Below, one piece after another: positions 23,834 through 32,200 of a stretch of DNA of 64,000 bases (position 1 is its first letter; every line of letters starts with the position of its first letter). The position numbers and the translations under genes were made by a program. The notes beneath the pieces were generated by a model. It saw nothing but the letters and a program-made list of their open reading frames with translations, did not search any database and was not told where the DNA came from. This stretch comes from DAISKN01 sp963716925 (GTDB lineage Bacteria > Acidobacteriota > Vicinamibacteria > Marinacidobacterales > SMYC01), in assembly GCA_963716925.1 (NCBI GenBank), contig CAVQUX010000014.1, forward strand, positions 62,001-126,000, given 5' to 3'.

Positions 23834-24992
23834 ACTCGGGGAGACCGTCTCCGATCCAGCGCACCACGACGACGAGATCGTTCTCCCAATCGATGTAAAC
23901 GATATTGGCGCCCGCACCGCGGAATGTCACCGAGGTTTCGGGCGCAGCGGGGATCGGCTTCGCCGCCGCTTTTCCTTCCTCGGCGACGGGATGGTTCAGG
24001 AACCAGTTCATGAAGCCATAGTTCGGGTTCACTCCCGGAGCGCGGGCCATCCGGATCCATTCCTCGGAAACGACGCGTCGGTCGGCCCAGACCCCGTTTC
24101 GCTGGAAGAGATAACCGAAGCGCGCGAGGTCCCGGGCGCTGATGTGCATGCCTCCGCCCCAATGACCGCCGCCGCTCACCGACTGCATCTTCTCGCCGTC
24201 GAGCTCGACCCAGGAGTTCTCGTATCCGTGCCAGCGCCAGGTGTACGACGCGCCGATCGGCTCCATGACGTACTCGTTCAGCACCTGCGGCAGCGGACGC
24301 CGCCAGACGTTCAGCGCCACGAGAGCGAGGAGATTGACGCGCACGTCGTTGTACTTGTACCGGGTTCCGGGCTCGTGTTTCTTTCGGTTCGGATAATCCG
24401 AAGGCTGCTCCCCCTCGGGTCGATCCGCCCAGTCGGGCTTGCCCCAGAGAGTTCCTTCCCAGTCGCTCGTCTGGCGGAGAAGGTGGTCCCAGGTGATCTT
24501 CCGGTTGTGCTCGCTCGCGAACAGGTCCTGGAACTCGGGGCCGACGTAGTCCTTCGCCCGATCGTTCAGACTCCCGATGAGGCCGCGGTCGTACGCCAGT
24601 CCCACCACGGTCGAGACGAACGTCTTGGTGACGCTGAACGTCATATCGACTTTCGAAGTCTCCCCCCACTCGGCGACGATGTAGCCGCCTCGAACGACGA
24701 GCCCGTTCAGGGGCGCCCGCACCGTCGTAGGTCCGATGCGCTGGCCGAACGGCTCGCGGGCGAAGTCCGAGAGCTCGTGGGCGAGCGCGAGGTCTTTCGG
24801 GGCGTCGGACTCGCTGGCGATGGCGAAATCGATGGCCTCCTTCAGCCGTTCGGAGCTCATCCCCATCTCTTCCGGCGACCGCTTCCGCCAGTCGTGGCGC
24901 CCGGGAAAATACGTCTGGGCCGAGACCGAGACGGAGACCAATGCGGCGAGAATCGTGAAGAGCAACGAGCTGCGAGTTTTCGACGACATCAT
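23766..24992 (-). CDS. Exported serine hydrolase (beta-lactamase/DD-peptidase family)
   Basis: 408 residues with a signal peptide (KTRSSLLFTILAALVSVSVS, cleavage near SAQ). The penicillin-binding SxxK motif is SVTK, followed by the YxN-like YKYND and a glycine-rich GGGHWGGG segment, as in class C beta-lactamase relatives and esterases. GPEFQDLFASEHNRKITWDH marks the family's helical insertion. Family members hydrolyse esters, D-peptides or lactams in the periplasm; the exact substrate is not readable. Start at the ATG pair 24992/24989 behind GGGAGG. It is divergent from proS. Confidence 0.88.
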   Translation of the reverse strand: MMSSKTRSSLLFTILAALVSVSVSAQTYFPGRHDWRKRSPEEMGMSSERLKEAIDFAIASESDAPKDLALAHELSDFAREPFGQRIGPTTVRAPLNGLVVRGGYIVAEWGETSKVDMTFSVTKTFVSTVVGLAYDRGLIGSLNDRAKDYVGPEFQDLFASEHNRKITWDHLLRQTSDWEGTLWGKPDWADRPEGEQPSDYPNRKKHEPGTRYKYNDVRVNLLALVALNVWRRPLPQVLNEYVMEPIGASYTWRWHGYENSWVELDGEKMQSVSGGGHWGGGMHISARDLARFGYLFQRNGVWADRRVVSEEWIRMARAPGVNPNYGFMNWFLNHPVAEEGKAAAKPIPAAPETSVTFRGAGANIVYIDWENDLVVVVRWIGDGLPEFIAKVLGAIQAPSPTENGAHRR

Positions 24993-25067
24993 GAGCCTCC
25001 CGGAGAATCCGGGGATCTTATCCCAGGATTTGCCTAGCCCGCGGGTCCTCAATATCATGCAAGTCTC

Positions 25068-26795
25068 ATGAGATGGTCCAAGATTTTCATCCCCACTCTT
25101 CGTGACGATCCCGCCGATGCGGAGGCAGTCAGCCACAAGCTGATGCTTCGCGCCGGCCTCGTGCGCCAGCTCGCCGCCGGGATCTACTCCAAGCTGCCTC
25201 TCGGTCTTCGGGCCGCGCGCAAGGTCGAAGCCATCATCCGCGAGGAGATGGTGCGCATCGGCGGACAGGAGTTCCACCTTCCGGTCATCCACCCGGGCGA
25301 GCTCTGGAAGGAGAGCGGCCGCTGGCAGCAAATCGGCGAGGAGATGTTCCGGCTCAAGGATCGCCGCCAGGGCGACTACTGCCTGGGCATGACCCACGAG
25401 GAAGTGTTCACCGCCATCGCCCGGGACGAGCTCCGCAGCTACCGGCAGCTCCCGCAGATCTGGTTTCAGATTCAAACGAAATTGCGGGACGAAGCTCGTC
25501 CGAAGTCCGGCGTGCTCCGGGGCCGCGAGTTCACGATGAAGGACTCCTACAGCTTCGACCCGGATTTCGCCGGGCTCGACGTCGCCTTCGATCGGCACGC
25601 GGAGGCCTACCGGCGGATCTTCGAGAGGTGCCGCCTTCGCGCCATCGCCGTGCAGGCCTCCTCGGGCGCGATGGGCGGGAGCGAGTCCATCGAGTTCATG
25701 AGCGTCTCGGAGGCGGGCGAGGACTGGACGGCATTCTGCTCCCGCTGCGACTACGCCGCGAACCTGGAGAAAGCGGTGTCGGTGGCATCGAAGGTCGACG
25801 ATCCGAAGACGGTCCCCGCGGTCGAGAAGTTTCCGACGCCGGGAGTGCGCACCATCGACGAGCTCGCCCGCTTCGACGCTCAGGCGAAACCCGAGCGCCA
25901 GGTCAAGACGCTGGTCTACGTCGTCGAGGACGTCCCCACCCTCTTTCTCCTGCGCGGCGACCACGAGCTCAACGAGGTAAAGGTCGCCGAGGCGATCGGC
26001 AAATCGACGTTTCGGGCGGCCACTCCCGAGGAGTGCCGAAAGGCTCTCGGCGCGCTTCCGGGGAGCCTGGGCGCGGTCGGGGTGAAGGAAGTCGAGGTCT
26101 ACGCGGACGAAGCGTTGAACGGTCGGCGGGGCATGGTGACCGGAGCCAACGAGGATGACTTCCACGTGAGAAACGTGGACGTGGCGCGCGATCTCCCGCA
26201 GGTGAAATGGGCGAGCCTCCGGAGCGTCATCGCCGGAGACGCCTGTACGAAGTGCGGAAGCCCCCTCGAGCTCAAGAAGACGATCGAGCTCGGCCACATC
26301 TTCAAGCTGGGGCTTCGCTATTCGGAGTCGATGAAGCTCCGGGTCCTGAGCGAGCAGGGAAAGGAGATCCCCGTCGTCATGGGCTCGTACGGAATCGGCG
26401 TCGAGCGCCTCGTGGCCGCGGTCATCGAGGCCTATCACGACGAGGACGGCATCGCCTGGCCGTGGTCGGTCGCCCCACTTCAGATCGTGGTGACTCCCGT
26501 CTCGCTCAAGGACGTGGCGGCAGTGAAGAAGGCGGAAGAGATCTACGAGAAGCTCGCCTCCGAGGGCTACGAGGTGCTGCTCGACGACCGCGACGAAAGG
26601 CCTGGGGTCAAGTTCAAGGACGCGGACCTGGTCGGCTTTCCGCTGCGCGTGGTTCCTGGACCGCGCTCGCTCGAAAAGGGAATGGTGGAGCTCGTAGAGC
26701 GCGCGACGAAGAGCAAGGCCGAGGTGCCTCTCGATCGGCTCTACGAAGAGATCCGCGAGCGGAGCGCGCGGCTGAAGGCGGCGCCGGTTCGCTGA
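25068..26795 (+). CDS. proS: Prolyl-tRNA synthetase, bacterial type with editing domain
   Basis: 575 residues, full length for the bacterial ProS. It charges tRNA-Pro. Class II motifs are visible: motif 1 around LPLGLRAARKVEAIIREEM, motif 2 GVLRGREFTMKDSYSF with preceding LGMTHEEVFTAIARDELRSY, and motif 3 GSYGIGVERLVAAVIE. Between motifs 2 and 3 (about residues 225-390) lies the INS domain that deacylates mischarged Ala-tRNA-Pro. The C-terminal anticodon-binding domain (PLQIVVTPVSL, YEVLLDDRDERPGVKFKDAD) completes it. ATG at the first Met; divergent from the serine hydrolase. Confidence 0.97.
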   Translation: MRWSKIFIPTLRDDPADAEAVSHKLMLRAGLVRQLAAGIYSKLPLGLRAARKVEAIIREEMVRIGGQEFHLPVIHPGELWKESGRWQQIGEEMFRLKDRRQGDYCLGMTHEEVFTAIARDELRSYRQLPQIWFQIQTKLRDEARPKSGVLRGREFTMKDSYSFDPDFAGLDVAFDRHAEAYRRIFERCRLRAIAVQASSGAMGGSESIEFMSVSEAGEDWTAFCSRCDYAANLEKAVSVASKVDDPKTVPAVEKFPTPGVRTIDELARFDAQAKPERQVKTLVYVVEDVPTLFLLRGDHELNEVKVAEAIGKSTFRAATPEECRKALGALPGSLGAVGVKEVEVYADEALNGRRGMVTGANEDDFHVRNVDVARDLPQVKWASLRSVIAGDACTKCGSPLELKKTIELGHIFKLGLRYSESMKLRVLSEQGKEIPVVMGSYGIGVERLVAAVIEAYHDEDGIAWPWSVAPLQIVVTPVSLKDVAAVKKAEEIYEKLASEGYEVLLDDRDERPGVKFKDADLVGFPLRVVPGPRSLEKGMVELVERATKSKAEVPLDRLYEEIRERSARLKAAPVR

Positions 26796-26937
26796 GGGGC
26801 TTGCCGCTGCACCCGGGTCCATGCGAGAATTCCGTCTGTAGCCTATGTTTGTCTGACCTGCCGTAGCGTTCTCGGCGGCTATCGCCGTTCCGTCGGTCGC
26901 CGTCCATCTCCAAACCAAGTTTCGTCGAGGTAACGAA

Positions 26938-27996
26938 ATGTCTCTGGACCACTACGGCTGGAATGCTTTCTTCTCTGAAGCGTTGTCGGAGCTCGGCGAC
27001 CGATCGCTCGAGCCCGCGCGCATAGTTCTGGCTTCGGGGGGCTCCTACCGGCTCGCGCGGGAGTCGGGGGAAAGCATGGGTGCCCTGTCGGGCCGATTCC
27101 GCCATCGCCTCGGCAGTGGCGCGGACTATCCCACGGTCGGGGACTGGGTCGCCGTCGACCCCGTGGGCCTTCGCATGGAGGAGCTTCTTCCGCGGCGCAC
27201 CAAGCTTTCGCGCAAGGCCGCCGGAAGACAGACCCGGGAGCAGGTGGTCGCCGCCAACGTGGACGTGGTGTTCGCGACGATGGGCCTCGATTCCGACTTC
27301 AACCCCAGACGCCTCGAGCGTTTTCTCGCGACCGTCTGGGAGAGCGGCGCCGTTCCCGTGGTCCTCCTGACCAAGCTCGATCTCTGCCCAGACGTAGCCG
27401 CGAGCATCGCGGAAATCGAGGACGTTGCCGCGGGGGTCGAGGTGATCGCTTTGTGCGCCCTCGATGGACGCGGTATCGACGACCTGCGTTCCCGGCTCAG
27501 ACCGGGACAGACTTCCGTTCTCGTGGGGTCCTCGGGGGTGGGGAAGTCTACCCTCATCAACAACCTCCTCGGCAAAGAAACGCAGAAGACTCGAGAGGTG
27601 CGCGCCGGCGACTCCCGCGGTCGCCATGCCACGAGCCACCGCGAGCTCTTCATGCTTCCTTCGGGAGCATTGCTCATCGACAGCCCCGGGGTGCGCGAAA
27701 TCCAGCTCTTCGGTTCCGAAGAGAGCCTGGAGCGCGCCTTCGAGGACGTCGCCGCCCACGCGGCGGAATGCCGGTTCTCCGACTGCACGCACCGGAGCGA
27801 GCCCGCGTGCGCCGTCCTGGCGGCGGTCGCAGAGGGAGCACTCTCCGAGGAGAGGCTCGAAAGCTTCCGCGCTCTTCAGAAAGAGCTCCGCTATCTCCAG
27901 GTGCGGCAGGATGAGTCGGCGCAGCGCGCGCAAAAACAGAAGTGGCGCGCGATTCACCGCGAGATGCGGCGCTCCGGCCGCCATCGCAGGACTTAA
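26938..27996 (+). CDS. rsgA: Ribosome small-subunit-dependent GTPase RsgA
   Basis: 352 residues, in the RsgA/YjeQ size range. It is a circularly permuted GTPase with an N-terminal OB-fold (ADYPTVGDWVAVDP), then the G-motifs in permuted order: LLTKLDL (G4), VLVGSSGVGKSTLINNLLG (G1) and LLIDSPGVREIQLF (G3). A C-terminal zinc-binding region has CRFSDCTHRSEPAC. RsgA acts in late 30S subunit maturation. A ribosome site (GAGGTAACGAA) precedes the ATG; the 3' end overlaps the convergent META-domain gene by four bases. Confidence 0.96.
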   Translation: MSLDHYGWNAFFSEALSELGDRSLEPARIVLASGGSYRLARESGESMGALSGRFRHRLGSGADYPTVGDWVAVDPVGLRMEELLPRRTKLSRKAAGRQTREQVVAANVDVVFATMGLDSDFNPRRLERFLATVWESGAVPVVLLTKLDLCPDVAASIAEIEDVAAGVEVIALCALDGRGIDDLRSRLRPGQTSVLVGSSGVGKSTLINNLLGKETQKTREVRAGDSRGRHATSHRELFMLPSGALLIDSPGVREIQLFGSEESLERAFEDVAAHAAECRFSDCTHRSEPACAVLAAVAEGALSEERLESFRALQKELRYLQVRQDESAQRAQKQKWRAIHREMRRSGRHRRT

Positions 27997-28406
27997 GACT
28001 TGGGCACGAAGCGCAGGGTTCCGCCCGGATGCCGAATCACCAGGCTCGAACTCGACCGTTCGAACGCAGTCGCGCCGTCGAGGGCAGCCACGTAATCGTC
28101 GAAGAGGGACGTCTCGCCGCAGTACGCCCGGGTGCAGGCGAGCGCGCCAATCTCGAGGCCCGTACCCGCCGCCGAATAGGAAGAGGAGCATCGATTGCAG
28201 TCCGCGCGGGCGCTCACATGGCCGTCCGGTGTGAACTCGGCGGTGTAGGACCCGGACTCGGAGACGGTTCCAAAGGGGCCGCCGGCGAATTGGTAAGAGC
28301 GCAGGTCCCAGGAGCCCTCTACGCCGGGAGAATCCTCGGGCCCGGTCGTCGAGCCGGAGCAGGAAAGAAACAGCAATGCTGCGATACCCAGGGTGACGTT
28401 TCTCAT
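27993..28406 (-). CDS. META/HslJ-like domain lipoprotein
   Basis: 137 residues. MRNVTLGIAALLFLSC is a lipoprotein signal with Cys16 as acylation site. The mature part begins with a short disordered spacer, then a compact beta domain: EGSWDLRSYQFAGG, YTAEFTPDGHVSARADCNRC, YSAAGTGLEIGALACTRAYC and TAFERSSSSLVIRHPGG. The W-x-L start and the DCN motif are typical of META domains (HslJ and relatives), which are found in outer-membrane lipoproteins of unclear stress-related role. It lies just downstream of the MarR gene on the same strand (25 bases), so it may be part of the same transcript. Confidence 0.82.
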   Translation of the reverse strand: MRNVTLGIAALLFLSCSGSTTGPEDSPGVEGSWDLRSYQFAGGPFGTVSESGSYTAEFTPDGHVSARADCNRCSSSYSAAGTGLEIGALACTRAYCGETSLFDDYVAALDGATAFERSSSSLVIRHPGGTLRFVPKS

Positions 28407-28431
28407 GAGGGTGATTGTACTCCGCGGAAGG

Positions 28432-28857
28432 TCAACGTTCGAGGCCGGATCGAATCGCGCTCAGGACGACGAGCGCCGTCTCGAGGTCTTCGGGCTCCAC
28501 GAGCTCTTCGACCGTCTGCTCCCAACCCCGAAGTCGCCTCTCGAGGCGCTCTGCGAGCCGCAAGCCCTCCTCGGTGGCCCTCAGAATCGGGGACCGATGG
28601 TGGTCAGGATTCGGCTCGAAGCGAACGAGCCGCGCCTCAGCGAGCAGATCCGCGACGCGCTGTACGCTCTGGCGGGTAATCCCCATTCGGCGCGCGATCT
28701 GGGGAACGGTTCGACCGGAGCCGATGGCGACCAGAATCTCCCAGCGGGCACGGGACTGTTTCTCCAGCTTGGCGGTCTGCTCTCGCCGAAGCTGGTAGAG
28801 GCGGGCTAGCGCAAGGGCTTCCTCGAGAACTCTCTGGGGCTGTGAGTCGGGCTTCAA
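28432..28857 (-). CDS. MarR-family transcriptional regulator
   Basis: 141 residues from a TTG directly next to an inverted repeat. The winged-helix core is readable: RARWEILVAIGSGRTVPQIA, RRMGITRQSVQRVADLLAEA as helix-turn-helix, and RLVRFEPNPDHHRSPILRAT as wing, flanked by long N- and C-terminal helices for dimerisation. MarR proteins usually repress their own promoter and release DNA on binding a small aromatic or oxidant signal. The repeat at 28858-28898 is the likely operator. Its regulated partner may be the META lipoprotein gene downstream. Confidence 0.9.
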   Translation of the reverse strand: MKPDSQPQRVLEEALALARLYQLRREQTAKLEKQSRARWEILVAIGSGRTVPQIARRMGITRQSVQRVADLLAEARLVRFEPNPDHHRSPILRATEEGLRLAERLERRLRGWEQTVEELVEPEDLETALVVLSAIRSGLER

Positions 28858-28898
28858 TTATGACAGTATATAACTATTACGACAATAAGCTGTCATAA
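28858..28898. promoter_or_regulatory. Inverted repeat, probable MarR autoregulatory operator
   Basis: TTATGACAG (28858-28866) and CTGTCATAA (28890-28898) are perfect nine-base inverted copies separated by an AT-rich spacer of 23 bases. The site touches the MarR start codon and stands out from the GC-rich surroundings. A related half-site, TTATAATGACAT, occurs at 29050-29061, closer to the giant protein gene. Confidence 0.65.
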
Positions 28899-29089
28899 TT
28901 CCATGCTGGACAATTCCCACACTGAGCTGGTCGCACGGGCCGTCTGAGGTTGTAGTGGTTTCCCATCATCGGTTCGGGGCAATCCCCGTCCCAGATCGGG
29001 CGCTGTATTCCCGGCAGCAACCTGCGGATAACGCTCGTAAGTCACTGCATTATAATGACATCGCGCTCGCAGACTCGACCCGCAAATCG
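28899..29089. other. Intergenic stretch between MarR operator and sigma-54 promoter
   Basis: No convincing gene on either strand; the one 83-codon minus-strand frame lacks a ribosome site and protein-like composition. It could hold enhancer sites for the sigma-54 activator of the downstream gene, which normally lie 80-200 bases upstream of such promoters. I could not identify a clear repeated enhancer motif. Confidence 0.45.
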
Positions 29090-29105
29090 TGGCACGGGGG
29101 TTGCA
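29090..29105 (+). promoter_or_regulatory. Sigma-54 promoter upstream of the giant secreted protein
   Basis: TGGCACGGGGGTTGCA is essentially the sigma-54 consensus TGGCACG-N4-TTGCA, with GG and GC ten bases apart. The predicted start near 29117 leaves an 85-base leader before the ATG at 29202, which has GGGAAGAG as its ribosome site. Confidence 0.85.
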
Positions 29106-29201
29106 ATTCCGGCGGCCATACCCCACAATTTTTGATATCGACAAAACGAACGCGCCCGTGCGCGAGTTCCCCCGGGCGGATGCCCCGGGAGAGGGAAGAG
29201 T

Positions 29202-32200
29202 ATGCGGAAACGTTCAGGGACACCGTGGCGTCTGACGCTGACCGTCGTTCTGACGACGATGGCCTCGCTCGCGTCCGCCCAGGCCCCCATCCAGACCTTC
29301 TACATCCCGCTTCCGGAGCAGGACATCCTCACGGCACTCCGCGTTCTCGCGCCCGCCCTCGCGGACACTACCATTCGGACCACCATCGGTATCACCGCCG
29401 CCGGTGACAACACCAGGATTTACTACGACCATTGGGAAGACGGCTACGAGGCCGACATCTCCAACCCCGTGCAGGCGACGTCGCAAGTCTGGGGCGACTC
29501 GAACGCCGCCAACGGCGCTCCTCCCGGTTGCGCCGTCAACGCCTGCGACGTCGTCAACGCGGGAAACGTGTTCATCCTCCAGAACGACGTCTTCGCCGAT
29601 CCGCGGAATCCGGCGACGATCCTGTACGACGGTCGCGACAAGATCGGAAGCACTCTCCTCGTTGCCGTGACGCGGGCCGGTTGGCCCACTCCCACGGGGA
29701 CTGTGCTCGCCGGCGCGGTGGAAGTCGTTTCCACGAACGACTGGGGCGTGAACTACGAGGCGCCGGGCGGCGAAGGTTTCTCCCAGATGTTCGATGACTC
29801 GCGCTTCGTGATTATGGCTCAGCGCGCGAACACCATCGTTCGCATAGACCTCAACGACGACGGAACCGACGACCTCATCCAGACCCTGGGGGAGGGCCAG
29901 GTGTTCGTCGTCGACGGGATCCTCGTCGGAAGCCGGGTGCTATCCAATCTGCCCGTCCAGGTGACGTTTCTCACGAGCGACATCGGCTCGAACTACGAGA
30001 TGCGCTGGTACGGAATGGTTCCCGTGAGCCGGTGGACCGACAGCTATATCGCCCCGGTATCGACGCCAGCTGGCACGCTGGCGGCTGCGACGACCGTTCT
30101 TCTCTACAATCCCCACGCGACGGCGCTGTCCGTCGACGTGAGTACGACCGGGGCACCCGCGACGGTCAGCGTGCCGGCGGGAGGGCTCTTCCGATATACC
30201 ATGCCCACCAACTCGGGGGCGCTCTTCCAGTCGACGGACGGCCGTACGTTCTTCGCCATTTCCAACAGCGACGACGAGGGGCAAAGGAGTGAATGGGGAC
30301 ACAGTCTCCTTCCGGCGGCGAGCCTGGCGCCCGCGGTGAAAGTCGGATGGGCGCCGGGTCAGATCACTCCCGGCGCGCCCCCCGCCGAGAACTCGAGCCC
30401 GATCTGGGTCACTGCCGCCTCCGCCACCACTCTGAACGTCGACTGGAACGACGACGGGGCGGTCGACGCCATCGTGCCGATTGCTGCGTTCGAGTCGGTT
30501 CGGCTCTTCGACACCACCGACGGCGACCAGACCGGTGCGCGAATCTACACCGACGATGGAACGTTCATCGCCGCCGCCTGGGGACAGGACGCGAGCGTAT
30601 CCTCGCCCGGGGCCCCGGCCCTCGACCTCGGAACGCTGGTGCTTCCCGCCCCCGACGTCACGATCCTCAAGAACAGCTCGCTCGCGACCGACCTCAACGG
30701 AAACGGCCTTCTCGATCCCGGCGACACGCTCCTGTACACGCTCTTCGTTCTCAACACCGGCGTCGTGGACGCCGACGACGTCCTCGTCACCGACACCCCC
30801 GATCCCTACACCACGTACGCCCCGGGGACCTCCGAGATCGATACCGTCCCCTATCCCGACGATTCGCTGCCCTCGACCCCGTTCCCGTTCGACGGCACCG
30901 GCGTCAACCTCGGGACTCTGACGCCGGGCCAGGGGGTCACCATCACCTACGAGAGAGCGGTCGGAATCCCGCTGCCCTCGCCCACTCAGCAGATCATCAA
31001 CGTCGCCGAAGTCACTTATGGCACCGGCGTCGTGGTCTCCTCCACGAACGTCGGCGCGGTGACACCGCCCCAGTTCGTGGTGAGCAAGGCGTCGAACGTC
31101 GTTTCCGCGGCGCTTCCCGGACAAAACGTCCTCTACACCATCGCCATCACCAACAACACTCCCTTGACGCAGACCGGCGTCAGCGTGAACGACGCGCTCC
31201 CAGCGGGGACGACCTACGTCGCCGAGAGCACGACCGCCCTGGGCACGGCCCCCAGGACGATACGCGACGACGTCAACGCCGCCGCCTATAGCAACAACAA
31301 CGGTACCCAGAACTGGGCTGCGAACTGGGTGGAGGGCGGGGACGACGGAAACGTCGCGACGAACGACGTGGTCATCGTCAACGACCAGGGCGCCCCGCGC
31401 CTCCGCATTCGGGACGATGACAACAGTCTGACTCGCGCGGCGAATCTCTCCACGTTCGGCTCGTCGACTCTCAGCTTCCTCGCTCGAAGGGAGAGCCTCG
31501 ACAGCTCGACCGAGTACGTGGCCCTCCAGATCTCGTCGAACGGCGGCCCGTTCGTCGAGGTCTATCGGCTCGCGGGACCGGCAACGGATACCGGCTATAC
31601 CCTCTTCGAGTTCGACCTTACGCCCTACGTCTCGCCCAATACCCAGATCCGCTTCGCCTCCCCGACGGGCGGCATGGCGGACGACGATCTGGTCTTCGTC
31701 GACGACGTCCGGATCGTGAATCGGCGCACGCTGACGGTCCGGGACGAGTTCAACGCCGCGCTCTACACCAACAACAACGGGACCCGCAACTGGGCCGCGG
31801 GCTGGACGGAGACCGGCGACGACGGGGTCGTTACCACGGGCGACGTGGCCGTGGTCGTCGACAACGGCGCCTTGCGCCTGCTCGTCAAGGACGACAACAA
31901 CGCCGCGACCCGAACGGTGGACCTCACGGGGTTCACCTCGCCGATACTGAGCTTCCAGCGCCGCCGATTCAGTCTGGAAGCAGGGGAGTCCGTCGCACTG
32001 CAAGTCTCGGCGAACGGCGGGCCATTCGTCCAGCTCACCACCTTCGCCGGCGCCGCTACCGACGCCGCGTACGCCTTCTTCAGCTTCGACTTGACCCCCT
32101 ACATCTCGGCCAATACCCAGATCCGCTTCGCCAGTCCCGTGGGGGCCATGGACGACACCGAGGGCGTGTATTTCGACGATATCCAGATCCTGGACCGTAC

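Noticed and set aside
28893..29144. 83-codon open frame on the minus strand between MarR and the giant protein
   Set aside because: No ribosome site, cysteine- and arginine-rich random composition, and it spans the operator and sigma-54 promoter region.
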